Positions 9,010 to 19,995 are shown, counted from the first letter of the stretch. The stretch: DNA of 64,000 bases from Brucella cytisi (GCA_012103075.1 JAAVLQ010000003.1:62001-126000), one strand, 5' to 3'. A program made the numbers and translations. The notes: generated by a model not told the origin, from the letters alone.

Positions 9010-10314
9010 GTGTCGTTGAAGTATAATATTCTATATGGAATTATGTTGACGAGTGCTTTTGTAAATCCAGCGTTCGCGCAGGACGAGGCAAATACAACCA
9101 TCATCCATGCAGGAACACTTCTTGCGGATGCGACCAAGGCACCTCTGACGGAACAGTCTATCATCATCAAAGGTAACAAAATCGAAGGCATCGAAGTGGG
9201 ATTTGTTAAGCGTGACGGCGCTGAAATCGTTGATCTTAGCAATGCATTCGTGATGTCGGGCATGATCGACAGTCACGTGCACATCACTTCCCAGCTTGCA
9301 CCCGATGCGAGGTTGAAACGCGTTGAAAATTCCGATGCGGACTGGGCCATGCAAGGTGCCACGCATGGCAAACGCACACTCGAGGCTGGATTCACAACCA
9401 TTCAGGATCTGGGAGCGAGCGGTTCTGATGCGATCTTTGCGTTGAGGGATGCTTCGAAAAAACGAATTGCCGTTGCCCCGGATTCGCGCTGCAGGCTATT
9501 CTGTTTCGGTCAGTGGCGGTCATGGTGACGGTCGCCGGGGCTACAACGATGATGTGGCGGAAGTCTTGCACAAGGATTCTATTTGCAACGGGGCCGATGA
9601 TTGCCGGCGTGCAACCCGTGAGCAGATCCGCAAGGGTGCCGATATCATCAAGATTACCGCGACCGGCGGCGTATTGTCGAACACCCGGCGGGTTTCAATC
9701 AGCAATTTACCAGTCCCGAAATCGAAGCCATCGTTGACGCAGCCCGGAGCATGGGGCGGAAGGTGACGGCGCATGCTCACGGCCTTGACGGGATTAATAC
9801 GTCTCTGTCTTCCGGTGTGCTGTCGATTGAGCACGGGACCTATCTGGATGACAGTTCGATTGCGCTCTTCAAGGAGAAGGACGCTTATCTGGTGCCGACC
9901 GTAATGGCTGGTGATTTTGTGGCAAAGACTGCGAAAGACGCAAAATGGATGACCGAACCGCAGCGTATCAAATCACTGGAAGCAGGTCCTTTGATGCTTG
10001 ATATGTTGCGCAAGGCGCATGCTGCGGGCGTCAAGATTGCATTTGGCACCGATAGTGGTGTGTCTGTTCACGGCGACAACGCAACCGAACTGGTACTGAT
10101 GGTCGAAGCAGGCATGACACCGCAGGAGGCGCTGACCGCCGCAACTGTGAATGCAGCCGATCACATTGATATGAGCGACCAGATCGGCACGATTGCGACG
10201 GGAAAGTTTGCTGACATCATCGCGGTGAAAGCAAATCCTCTCGATAATATAGAGCAAATGCGCGATGTGGGTTTCGTGATGAAAGATGGCAACATCTACA
10301 AATCAGCATTGTAA
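9010..10314 (+). CDS. Secreted metal-dependent amidohydrolase (prolidase-like, COG1228)
   Basis: About 435 residues with two frameshifts (near 9470-9490 and 9690). GTG start after GGAGG. The signal peptide ends ...SAFVNPAFAQ. The metal-binding HVH follows GMIDS. Next come the segments RIRAAGYSVSVSGGHGDG and IIKITATGGV, the latter with the probable carboxylated or metal-bridging lysine, then HAHG, SIEHGTYL, and the catalytic Asp in AFGTDSGV, ending ...FVMKDGNIYKSAL. This is the imidazolonepropionase/Xaa-Pro-dipeptidase-like branch of amidohydrolases. Several relatives cleave dipeptides or carboxyamides in the periplasm; the substrate here is unknown. It stands alone between two IS5-type remnants with its own promoter and terminator, which suggests acquisition as a unit (inference). 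Confidence 0.85.
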
Positions 10315-10333
10315 ACTGCATAACCTCACGGTC

Positions 10334-10364
10334 GGCGCGGGGAACAACCGCGCCGGTTTATTTT
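10334..10364 (+). terminator. Rho-independent terminator of the amidohydrolase
   Basis: GGCGCGG (10334-10340), a 7-nt loop, CCGCGCC (10348-10354), then GGTTTATTTT. It starts 20 bp after the amidohydrolase stop. Confidence 0.8.
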
Positions 10365-10377
10365 CTACAGCGTAGAC

Positions 10378-10735
10378 CCATATGCTGGGGACCAGATGCG
10401 GAAGGCGATGAGTTTGATTGCAGCGCGGAAACTGGCGGGTTTTTGTCGTAACGCATGGCGATAGCAGGGTAGTGTTTAATGCGGTCGCGCGGCCACCGCG
10501 TCATAGTTTTTGCCTCGCTGGCGCTATAGGTCAGGCGGAAGACACGAACGATACCGACGCCATCCAAAATCGTTCCGCTCCGATAACCGGAATCAATTGC
10601 GTGGTTCCTATTTTATGAAGTCCACTATGATCCCGGCGTTCGAACTGCTCCTGCCTTAAGCGCTGTTGGAGGCAGCCTGACTGCGCGCGCCAATGCGGGG
10701 CGCCGTTTTCACAGTACTTTTCGAAAAAGAGCACA
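10378..10735 (-). mobile_element. IS5-family transposase C-terminal remnant
   Basis: The minus strand contains IAMRYDKNP, matching the conserved (R)IATRYDK C-terminal motif of IS5-type transposases. It is followed in the next frame by FRAAIKLIAFRIWSPAYGST, which resembles their usual last helix. Upstream pieces (ERFWMASVSF) resemble the segment before that motif. Several frames are needed and the N-terminal half is missing. This remnant cannot be the other half of the one at 8480-8825 without rearrangement: both are on the minus strand, and the C-terminal part lies at the higher coordinates. Confidence 0.5.
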
Positions 10736-11052
10736 GTTTCTGATAGCTTTCATGCAACGACAAAATCTATGGCGATTTTTCAATAAATGATCGTTTTTCG
10801 ATAGAAAATCAAATCCATTTAAGGGCGGAGAGGAGGTAAATACCTCAAAAGACCTGTCGAATTTTATTAGAAATGATTAATTCTGCCGCAAATGCGGCGA
10901 GAACAACATAAAAATACGCCCTATTGCTTGAATTCTGACAGTTTTCATTGAACTATGGCCGTGGGGAAAACCGGGCTGGCGATGTCAACGGTGAGTCTGG
11001 GCGCACACCAACCAGAACACGGTTGTAACAGCGAACTGTGAGGATCGGCACG

Positions 11053-11923
11053 ATGCGTCACTTGCTCAAGAGCATCCCTGATGAATGGGGACCGAAATTT
11101 GAGGCGGAAAGCGGCGCAGTCACGCGAACCACGACCGGACCGAACGAGATAGGCTTTCGGGCACCATCACATATGGCGCTCGTCCTGCTTACCCCACAAC
11201 CGGATCGCGAGATATCACTGAACTCGGACCGCAAGTCGATGTTTGCCGCACCGGTCGGGACCGTAGAAATTGTGCCAGCGACAGCAGAGCTTTTCGCACG
11301 CTGGAAGACGACGAAGGAAAACCTCCTGTTCGCGTTCACACCGGACAAGCTTTCTGAATTGGCACGACTGGAATTCGAGGTCCGGATTTCGAATTCCAGA
11401 AACTCAAGGAAGGGCACGTGGACGAAAAGGCGCTTATGCTGGCAAGCCTGATCCGTGACGAGATCCGCAGAGGAGAGCCATACAACGCGCTTTATTTTGA
11501 TTCCCTGATTACCGTTTTTCAACCTATCTCCTGCGCACTTACACTACGCTGAAGGGCCGGCCAAATCGCCAGAGCCGCGGCGGCCTTTCCGTCAAGGTCT
11601 GGCGGAACATTGAGGAGTATATCCGGGCCAATCTGGCTGAAAATCTGTCCGTGGAGCGACTGGCATCGGTCGCGGGGATATCTCCGAGCCATTTTCTGCG
11701 AGCCTTTCGTGAAACGGTCGGGCAACCGCCGCACAAGTACGTTCTGGCGACCCGCCTTGAAATGGCCGAGCAACTGGCGGTATCGACCGATTTACCACTG
11801 ACGGCGATCGCGAAACTTACGGGTTTCTCCAGCCACAGTCATATGACTGCAGCGATGCGACAGCATAAATCGATCACCCCGAGTGCACTCAGGCGCGCTA
11901 CGTCTGACAGGCAATCGGAATAG
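11053..11923 (+). CDS. AraC-family transcriptional regulator (two frameshifts)
   Basis: About 290 residues. The ATG at 11053 is preferred (TGAGGA 8 bp upstream). The N-terminal effector domain includes MALVLLTPQPDREISLNSDR. Frame breaks lie near 11380 and 11520. The C-terminal AraC domain carries two helix-turn-helix units: NLSVERLASVAGISPSHFLR...FRETVGQPPHKYVLATRLE and LPLTAIAKLTGFSSHSHMTA. Length and layout fit the family (no frame loss inside the DNA-binding part). It is 73 bp upstream of, and co-oriented with, the autotransporter, so it may activate that gene (inference). Confidence 0.85.
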
Positions 11924-11996
11924 TATTTCTCCCACCTTGCGGGCGTTGATACGGCAGCCGCTCTTTGACATTTCCAGAACTCTCCGGGGAACGAGC

Positions 11997-14900
11997 ATGC
12001 GGGTATATTTCAGGACAAGACGATTTCTGGCGACCACCACTGTCATGACGACAGCATTCCTGCCGACTTTATCGCTAGGCGTCGGGCTTTTGCCGTGTCA
12101 ACCGGGGAGACACTGGCAGACGATCCGATCTCGATCCCGCTGGAATATGTCGGGCAAACCGATAGTAATAATCAGGTCAGCTATGACCGTCTTGGGATCT
12201 GGGCGAAGATTAACAACGGCAAAGCGCAGCGCTATGTATTCGACACTGGTTCAGATCAACTGAACACGCAGATCGGAAAAGATGTTACGGGAGTGAACCC
12301 TGTTTCCCCCGGCCTTATGTGTATGCCTACGGCGATGGAACCTACGGTTACAAGCTCCAGCAAGTTGAAATCAACAGGTTTACGTATGTCGACCCGGATG
12401 ATCAGTCAAAAACAATAGGCGGTCCACAAGTAAGCGATCAGAGATACCGGGTCGCCCGTATAATTGATTTCGCCTACACAGAACAATACTGCAAGGATAA
12501 TAATCTGAGATGCTCACCTGAAACCGTCTCCGGGGGCTGAACGACATTTTTGGCAAGCCGCTCACGGAGCCTTACTTCGCCGATCTCGATCAGAAAGCCA
12601 AAATGGATAACGGCGATATGGCTGACGAGGGTGGTCAGTTTGCAGGTACATTCGGAGCCGGTGACTATATCAACTACACAAGTGCCGGGGCATGATGGGT
12701 AGCGTTACCGAGGACCGGCTACGTCGTCTCGGCGAATATAAACCCCGATGCCACAAAGAATGAAACGCCGGGATGTTCGCCTTGCACGATCATCAATCTC
12801 AGTCCGGGCCTAAGGGCGCAATATACCAATGTCATGTCACGGGGAAATAAGGATCGCGCCAATGTTCGACCGCAATTCCGGGTTCTGGCGCCAACGCATC
12901 CACGGAGTTCGAGGGCGCATACAATCTCCAGATTGCGTCCACTAACGGACGGGGCTCCATTCCGAAAACCGGAATAGCGACCTTGCTTGACACCGGCACT
13001 CCGGGCGGAGGTAGCCTTTACCTCAGCCCTAAGATGTTCGCTGAACTTCAAAATTCCAAAGCCGATATCAAGCCGGTTCAAGGTGTGGATGGTCGGTATA
13101 ACCTGTCTTCTTTGACGATAAGCGGTGCGAACGGCGATCCCGTTACCCTCCAGAATATTGCTGTAAACGTCCAGTCTGGAGCCGATGACGGATATATCGA
13201 GTTTGTTGCAGGTCTGGATTTTTTCAAAGCAAGATCGGTGATTTTTGATCTGGAAAAGAAGTCTACCGCCTATACCCCGTATTTTGTCACAGCCAGCAAT
13301 TTCTCAACTGACGCTTCGGCAGCGGAAGGTACACCGCTTAATCGGATCACCGCCCAGATGGGCAGCCAGTTTGTGAATGATCAGAACGGGAACGAAGGTT
13401 GGCTGGGCATTGCCGGTGTGATCTCGGGCTCGGGATCACTGACGCTCGATCCCTACACGAATGTCCGGATGACGAACATCAACACCTATACGGGCGAAAC
13501 GATTATTTCTCGCGATGCTTGGCTCTCCCTTGCCGGTCTTGGAAACATCGAGCAATCGGCGAGGGTCGTAGCCGAAGGTACGCTCGATATTGCGGAGCAC
13601 GGAAACGGTTCTGATTATTGGGGATATCGGACGAATTCAACGATGCCCGTATCCGCAGTCTGAGTGGTGGCGGGACAATCAAGCTGGGCGAACGTACCCT
13701 TGTGCTCACTGCGGCGAACGATGCGTTCGCCGGTCGCATTGACGATCTTGGCCTTGACGATCAGAACCGGGAGAAACACTGGGGCGGCGGCCTGCTCGTT
13801 GCAGGTGGTCTTCAAGAATTGAGCGGCAACAACAATTATACCGGTATGACGACTGTTGCTTCCGGTGCGGGCCTGCTGCTTGCCGACACAGGGTCGATTA
13901 CCCAAGACGTCACCACTGCCGGCTTCCTCGGCAACGATGGGCAAATCGGGGAGGGGCACTGGCAATCGATGGCGGTGTTGTCGCTGGCGCCGGTATCTAT
14001 GGCGTGGTCACTGTCGGTAGCGGTGGTGCGGTTGCTCCGGGCAGTGCTCTTGACGCCAACAGGGAGGTCGCGGCACTCACCGTCACCGGCGATTTCAGGC
14101 AAGCGTCAGGCTCGATCTATCAGGCTGGCCTTGCCAAATCCTCTGATCTCATTGATGTCCGGGAAGCGCAACCATCGACAGTGGCGCCCGAGGTCGAGTT
14201 ACTGCGGCAGGGTACGCCTTCGGTCGATACCCGCTATACCCTGCTGAGTGCGGTCGGTCTTGTGAATGGAACTTATGGCGGACTGACAGGCGCACTTGCC
14301 ACTGACTCGCCTTTTGTCGATTTCGCGCTCGCCTACGATGCGAGGAATGTCTATCTCGACACCAGCCGCACGACGACCTCTTTTACCGATGTGGGCGCAA
14401 CATTCAATCAGCGCTCGGTTGGAGCAGCCAGTCAGGCACTTGGCGGCGGTAATCCGGTCTATGACAACATCCTGTTCCTGACGACGCCGGAAGCTCGCGA
14501 CGCCTTCAACATGCTGTCGGGCGAGATTCACGCTTCGACCCATAGCGCGCTCATCGAAGATAGTCATTTCGTTCGGGATGCCGCTGCTGATCGTATCCGG
14601 GCGGCGTTCGATGGCGTTGGTGCCTCAAGCGTTTCGATTATGGCCTACGGCCCCGGTGGTCGGAACTGGCTCCTGCAACAAGCGACAAATTCGCTGTCTG
14701 GGGCCATGGGTTCGGGTCGTGGGGACATCTCGACGGTGACGGTAATGCTGCTCGCCTTGATCGTTCGACCGGCGGTTTCCTTGCTGGTGGTGACGCGGCT
14801 GTCGGTGAAAACTGGCGGCTTGGCATGCTGGCTGGTTACAGCCACACATCCTTCGACGTCGATGATCGCGCATCGTCCGGTTCAAGCGACAATTACCACC

Positions 14901-15505
14901 TCGGCGTCTACGCCGGCGCACAGCACGGCAATCTCGGTTTCCGATCCGGCCTTGCCTATACGGCACCGTATCGAGACTGAGCGGTTCGTTGTGGTTCCGG
15001 GTCTTTCTGACAGTCTTTCGACCAACTACGACGCCGGAACCTTCCGGGCCTTCGGTGAGCTTGGCTATCGGATTGACACGGTTTCGGCCTCGTATGAGCC
15101 CTATGCCAATCTTGCCTATGTGAATTTCGACGCGGATGGCTTCACCGAGAAAGGCGGAGCGGCTGCCTTGTCGAGCGGGGGCAGTCGAGCGACACGACTT
15201 ACACCACACTCGGCTTGCGCGCCTCGACGGAACTGACCTTCGGAACTGTCAACGCTACCGCTCGCGGCGGTCTTGGCTGGCGGTACGCCTTTGGCGACAT
15301 CCGGCCTGAAACCGGACTTGCCTTCGCAGGCGGCTCTTCCTTCGCGATTGAGGGTGTGCCGATCGCAAAGAACGCGGCACTGCTTGAAGCCGGTTTTGAC
15401 GTCAGTCTCACTGGGAACGCGACGCTCGGTATCGCCTATCAGGGGCAGGTCGCCTCGGATGCACAGGAACATGGCTTTAATGCCGGGCTGGGCGTCCGTT
15501 TTTAA
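11997..15505 (+). CDS. Autotransporter with pepsin-like aspartic-protease passenger (multiple frameshifts)
   Basis: About 1,165 residues once frames are joined. The N-terminus is signal-like (MRVYFRTRRFLATTTVMTTA). The passenger shows the three hallmarks of A1 (pepsin-like) proteases in the right order: catalytic DTGS (12242-12253, in QRYVFDTGSDQLNTQ), a flap-like YGDGT (12328-12342) and a second catalytic DTGT (12989-13000, in IATLLDTGTPGGGSLYLSP). Then come autotransporter beta-strand repeats (NINTYTGETIISRDAWLSLA; NNNYTGMTTVASGAGLLLAD) and a C-terminal beta-barrel ending in Phe (...GLGVRF), as the BAM machinery requires. Frame breaks occur near 12080, 12300, 12532-12536 (five G), 12690, 12850, 13620, 13960, 14660, 14980 and 15185. 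Predicted role: surface-displayed or released endopeptidase. Autotransporter passengers are usually serine proteases or adhesins, so this combination is unusual. Confidence 0.8.
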
Positions 15506-15639
15506 GCGGCAGTTCGTGAGGAGGGGACGACTGGATACGGCCTGCCAACTGATCAGAACCGGGCCGAAAAATCACTACCGGTTTTGCAATCGCCGATCTT
15601 ATTCGGCCATTTCTGTTGATTTGTAGAAAGGGAATTTTT

Positions 15640-15941
15640 GTGAACAAGTTCAATTTGGCTACAATTCTGGCGGGCTGTATTTCCATGATAGCCGGTTGCA
15701 GCACGCCCGACGGCAACAATTGGGTCAAGGATGGCATGCCTCGCAGTGAGGCCCAGCAGGCTTACGCCGAATGCAAATACGAGGCGGAAAGTTCGACTGC
15801 GACCATTGGGACAGGCGGCAGGCCTCCTCGTACACTGGGGGTGATGCAATCGGGGAAGGCATTGGCGACGGAATTGCTAAAGGAATGGAACAGTCCGACC
15901 TTATCAAGGACTGCATGAGAGCGCGCGGTTTCACACAGTGA
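15640..15941 (+). CDS. Small outer-membrane-type lipoprotein (one frameshift)
   Basis: About 100 residues from a GTG preceded by AAAGGGAA. The signal peptide ends in a lipobox-like ISMIAGC, then STPDGNNWVKDGMPRSEAQQ and an EAQQAYAECKYEA helix. A break at the five-G run 15837-15841 moves into a frame reading GDAIGEGIGDGIAKGMEQSD and ending DCMRARGFTQ. Two cysteines (AEC, DCM) beyond the lipid-attachment cysteine could pair. It belongs to the short lipoproteins ending in 'CM...G(F/Y)'. The function is unknown. It sits 20 bp before the HdeD-like gene. Confidence 0.65.
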
Positions 15942-15960
15942 CGAGGGAGTTGTTCTTGTC

Positions 15961-17308
15961 ATGATCAGACTTCTCTTCCTTCTTCTTGGCGCGCGAGCCC
16001 TGAAACCCATGTGGCGGATATTGGTCGTTGCAGGCGTCATCTGGATGCTGACCGGTGCTGCGATCCTGTTCGATCTCGGTGACGGCGCCTTATCCGTCGT
16101 GATCGACACGCTCGCTGTGTTCCTGATCGTCGAGGGCGCTGTCGAGATCTTGGCTGCCGCCTCGCTCGGCTTGCGCCGGCATTGGATCGATGCGCTTCGA
16201 GGCGTGGCCTTCCTGTTCGCCGCCTTCACGGTGTTCAACGTGCCATGGGACAACAATATCGGTGCGGCTATCGTCTTTGGTGCAGCGTTTCTGGTTGATG
16301 GACTGTTCCGGATCGGTTCAGCTTATGTGGTGCATAGCCCACGCTGGCGGGTCGGGATCGTCGCCGGGGCAATTGAGGTTTGTCTTGCGGCCATGATCCT
16401 GTTTGCATGGCCGGTCCCACATATGCTGACGGTCCCATTCTGCTTCGCCCTTCTCCTTCTGACCTCAGGCTACGCTCTCGTTCGAATGGCCTTGCCGCTG
16501 AGAGAGCTTCCGGATGGGGCGTCGGTCACCTCGCTTCCGCTTTACGCCGCGCGAAACTGGCAGGGTGGCAAAATCCATCCGATCATTGCCGATCATGCAG
16601 ACTGGTCAGGGGCGACGAAATGCTCAACGTTTACGTCTGGACCGCCCTCGGCTCGGTAAAGGACCCGGAGCATCGGCTGCTGATCGACCGCTATGTGGCG
16701 GCCGTCGACAAGAATGGCGTGATTTCGACCGGACATAGCGCGCTGGAAATGCCACCTGACCTCTATATCAGCCACTATCCCGCTAATGACATCGATCATA
16801 GCCCGGACGACTTTCGAGCGCTTCTCTCGGCAGGACAAGACAATGATGTTGCAGGACGTTTCAATGAATCATTGGCAATCGAAGCCGCGGCCCGGTGCAT
16901 GCCGGATCAGAAGATCGTCTTCCGCCGCTTCAACCCCCAAGCATTGAGAACATTCTGGGAAGCCTATTTCGGGGACAAGACCTACAATCTTACCGCACGC
17001 AATTGCTCAACTACCGTCATCCGGGCACTCGATGCCGCCATCGAAGGTGCAGGGTCTACCGGCAGAACATGGCACGATCTCTTCCGTATTATCAGTGATC
17101 CGCATTTCTGGTTGATGCGCATCGTCCGCGGGCGAGCGGAAGCGATGACATGGACGCCGGTCTCGTGCTCGATTATACGCGTTTGCTTAATCAGGTCGTC
17201 GAGCATAGCCAACGACGCTGGAGGAAGCGGATCAGCGAGGCGTTTCGTTCGAGAACGGAACTGGTTCACCGGCAGGAGCATGCCGAAGGCGAGAGGATTA
17301 CTGTATGA
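15961..17308 (+). CDS. HdeD-like membrane domain fused to a papain-like cysteine-protease-type domain (two frameshifts)
   Basis: About 449 residues. Residues 1-200 are a six-helix DUF308/HdeD-type membrane domain (WRILVVAGVIWMLTGAAILF, then EGAVEILAAASLGLR). The soluble C-terminal domain has a His in NGVISTGHSALEM and, about 85 residues on, a Cys in YNLTARNCSTTVIRALDAA. A His-before-Cys order around a hydrophobic helix is the layout of circularly permuted NlpC/P60-like (LRAT/PPPDE-type) papain folds, so the cysteine may be catalytic (inference). Frame breaks lie near 16610 and 17150. The stop overlaps the next start (ATGA, 17305-17308), so it is translationally coupled to the MFS gene. HdeD in enterobacteria is an acid-stress membrane protein; a role here is not known. 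Confidence 0.7.
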
Positions 17309-18485
17309 CCGGGCTGGCGAGGACAGCGGCGGTCGTGGTCCTTACCGCCGCCACCTTCGGGCTTACCTATGGCCTCAGTGCGCCGCTGATCGCGCTCGAG
17401 CTTTCAGACGCAGGATATTCGGAAACCCTGATCGGCGCGAACAGCGCCATGTATGCTATCGGCGTCCTTATCGTCGCACCGGCACTTCCGGGTCTCACCG
17501 GGGGCGTCTTGGCTTCGGCAAGCTGGCGAAAGGTGCATTGCTGCTTGCCGGCGCGCTGTTCGCGCTCTTTCCGGCCGCGCCCTTCCTCTGGTTGTGGTTT
17601 CCGCTGCGCGCCGCCCTTGGAGCAGCCTCCGAGACCCTATTTGTGGTCTCCGAGGCATGGCTGAACCAGATTACAAGCGAAGTCAAACGCGGCAGGACGG
17701 TTGCGATTTATGTGACGGCTCTGTCGGCGGGCACAGCGCTTGGTCCTGCTATCCTTTCTTTCGTCGGGCGCGACGAAGCGCTTGCATTCATCATCGGGGC
17801 GGTGATCGCAGGCGCGGCCTGCGTCGTTCTTTTGATCGGACGGCCCCGTGAAGCACTGCCAGAGGAGGCATCCGGGGAAAACCCGTTCCGCTATCTGAAG
17901 CTGGTACCAGTGGCGGTCGCCGCCGCAGCACTGAATGCGGCCCTCGAATCTGCGGGCCTGAGCCTTCTTCCAATCTATGCGATCCAGCTCGGTTGGCCGG
18001 AGCAATCAGCCACCTTCCTGCTAACGATCCTTCTCGTCGGATCGATTCTGCTCCAGCTTCCAATCGGCTGGCTGGGCGACCGGATAAGCCGTCGAATTCT
18101 CGTCGTCATTCTGGCTGCGATCTCGGCTGCCGGCGCACTCGTATGGCCTGTTGCCCCGGCACATGCGTGGCTTGCCTATCCGCTGCTGTTCGTGTGGGGC
18201 GGCGCTTTCGTTGGCATCTACACAACGACCATCGCCATTCTGGGCGATCGATATAAAGGTGGAGAACTCGTCAGTGTCTATGCTCTCCTTTCGATTGCCC
18301 GGGGGCTCGGAGCGCTTGCTGGTCCGTTGATTGGCGGTATGGCCATGGAAGTTTCATGGCACGGGTTGCCGATCTTCGCGGCACTTGCCTGTGGCATCTT
18401 CGCCATCTTTGCAGGCTTCGACAAGGCCGAAAGCGAAAATCTCAAACAGGAAATCGGGAGGAAATCGATATCAGGAGCGAACTGA
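17305..18485 (+). CDS. MFS transporter (one frameshift)
   Basis: About 393 residues, 12 predicted helices. It begins MTGLARTAAVVVLTAATFGL and shows typical MFS segments such as FVVSEAWLNQI and a cytoplasmic loop GWLGDRISRRI (the MFS G-x-L-x-D-R motif). One break at the five-G run 17500-17504. It starts inside the stop of the HdeD/papain gene, and its own TGA shares a base with the ATG of the next gene (TGATG at 18483). Substrate unknown. Tight coupling on both sides argues for one functional unit with its neighbours. Confidence 0.85.
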
Positions 18486-19579
18486 TGAAACTGAACTGCA
18501 GCATATTTCTTCTTTTTATGTGCGATCCCGGCGATGTCCGTATCCATTCGGCCTTCACAAGCGCAGAGTGGAGCTCCCCACTCTGAACCAATGACCGTCG
18601 GCGTCTACTTAAGCCCGCCTTTCGTGATGAAAGACGGCGATCACTACTCTGGCATGGCGATCGAGCTTTGGGAGGGCACCGCCAAACCGCTCCATCTCGT
18701 CTATGCCTATCGGGAATATCCGACCTTCGAGGCACTGATCGCAGCAACGCAACGCGGTGAAGTCGATGCTGCTGTCTCCAATCTGACAATCACCGGGGAT
18801 CGCGTCGAGCGCATCACCTTTTCTCAACCATGGTACGATGCCGGGTTGCGTATTATGGTGGCGGAAAGCGAGGACGCCGGCTTCTGGCAGGTCATCGGTG
18901 GACTGGAAAAGGCCGGGCATCTTCGCGCGATGGCCCGGCTGGTGTTTATCGTGCTCATTGGCACTGTCGTCCCGGCGCTGTTCTATCGTCGCTTCGATAA
19001 GAATTTTCCGCGTAGCTGGCACGAAGGTTTGGCCGAGAGCTTTTATGAGGTGATGTCGGTCGCAACGTCCGGCAAGGTCACCCGTGCGAATGCGCTTGGC
19101 TGGATAGGGCGGATTTCGGGTGGTATCTGGATGGTTTGCGGGGTAGCTGTGATCGCCTTTTGACGTCGTCTGTAACGAGTGTCATGACCGCGTTGACGCT
19201 CACGCATCAGGTCAATTCACTCGCCGACTTGCCGGGACGATCTGTCGGCGTACTCGAAGGCAGCGTAGCAGAATTCTACTCCAACGAACTGCGCCTTGCT
19301 ACAACGCCCTACAGCAATATCGACAGTGCGGTTCACGGACTGGTGTCAGGCCAGATAGCGGCAATCGTGGGCGATGCTCCAGTACTGGAACATTACGCCC
19401 ACACTAATTCTCGCCAGCCGCTTTCAGTCGTTGGGCCGATTTTCCATCCGGATAAATACGGTTTCGGTTTCCGGCATGGCAACGCTCTCAGCCATAGCAT
19501 CACACTTCAGATCCTCGCGCTGCAGGAGGCCGGTGAGTTGGAGAATCTGAGGCGGAAGTACTTTGGAAATGAGAGATAG
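18485..19579 (+). CDS. Ionotropic glutamate-receptor-like protein: periplasmic binding domain with inserted ion channel (two frameshifts)
   Basis: About 364 residues. The N-terminal signal breaks near 18530. The first lobe of a type-II solute-binding fold reads MTVGVYLSPPFVMKDGDHYS...GEVDAAVSNLTITGDRVERI. Next come a helix (LVFIVLIGTVVPALFYRRFD), a pore-like loop with VMSVATSGK, a third helix (MVCGVAVIAFLTSSVTSVMT, frameshift at about 19160), and the second lobe (LADLPGRSVGVLEGSVAEFY...QIAAIVGDAPVLEHYA). This binding-lobe/channel/binding-lobe order is that of prokaryotic GluR0-like receptors. The pore loop has TSGK rather than the potassium filter TVGYG, so ion selectivity is unclear. It is last in a coupled three-gene operon. 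Confidence 0.75.
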
Positions 19580-19581
19580 AT

Positions 19582-19990
19582 GGTAGCCGCGCGAGGCGTA
19601 CCGCCCTTCGCCCTGCCGCTTCTGGCCGGGGATGGAGACATCATGCTCGGCATGCCGCGCTGTCGAGACGCGCGGATAGAGGGCGACGCGTAGCGGTACG
19701 GTTATGGGGCATGGCTCCTTTTCAATTCATGGGGATGGCCCGAACAGTTCATCGAAGAGATCGCCGAACCACGCCTCGAATAGTTCGATTTAGGCTTGCG
19801 TGATCGGCAGCGGGTCGGGCCAGTCATCGGTGACGGTCCGTGTCTCGCCATAGGTGCAGAGGTCTTGCGGGAGCGCGCCGCGCTTGGCGCGCCCGGGACT
19901 GCGATGTTTGCGTTGTGCGAACGTTCGATTACGTACAAGGCTTTCAAGTGTTCAGTGGCGATCCACTTCTACCAGATCGCCACATTGGGT
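19582..19990 (-). mobile_element. Serine recombinase N-terminal remnant with upstream frame
   Basis: The minus strand near 19580-19690 reads LRVALYPRVSTARHAEHDVS followed by IPGQKRQGEGRYASRGY. This is the start of a serine-family site-specific recombinase (usual form VALYARVSTARQAE; the S of VST is the catalytic serine). It is cut off at about 19580, where the receptor-like gene ends. Upstream on the same strand is the C-terminus of another frame (TVTDDWPDPLPITQA...FEAWFGDLFDELFG). The same pairing is commonly seen in integrated elements. No active recombinase remains. Confidence 0.6.
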
Positions 19991-19995
19991 TGGCG

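Noticed and set aside
10881..10900. Small hairpin GCCGC-AAAT-GCGGC
   Set aside because: A five-base stem without T-run and not next to a gene end. Too weak to call a terminator.
14625..15209. A 194-codon minus-strand frame inside the autotransporter
   Set aside because: Arg/Gly-rich antisense shadow of the barrel region. The plus strand carries the clear beta-barrel pattern.
16380..18485. A 701-codon open frame that seems to fuse the C-terminal part of the HdeD-like gene to the MFS transporter
   Set aside because: It is produced by two frameshifts. The ATGA junction at 17305 and the out-of-frame sequence between 17160 and 17500 show two separate genes.
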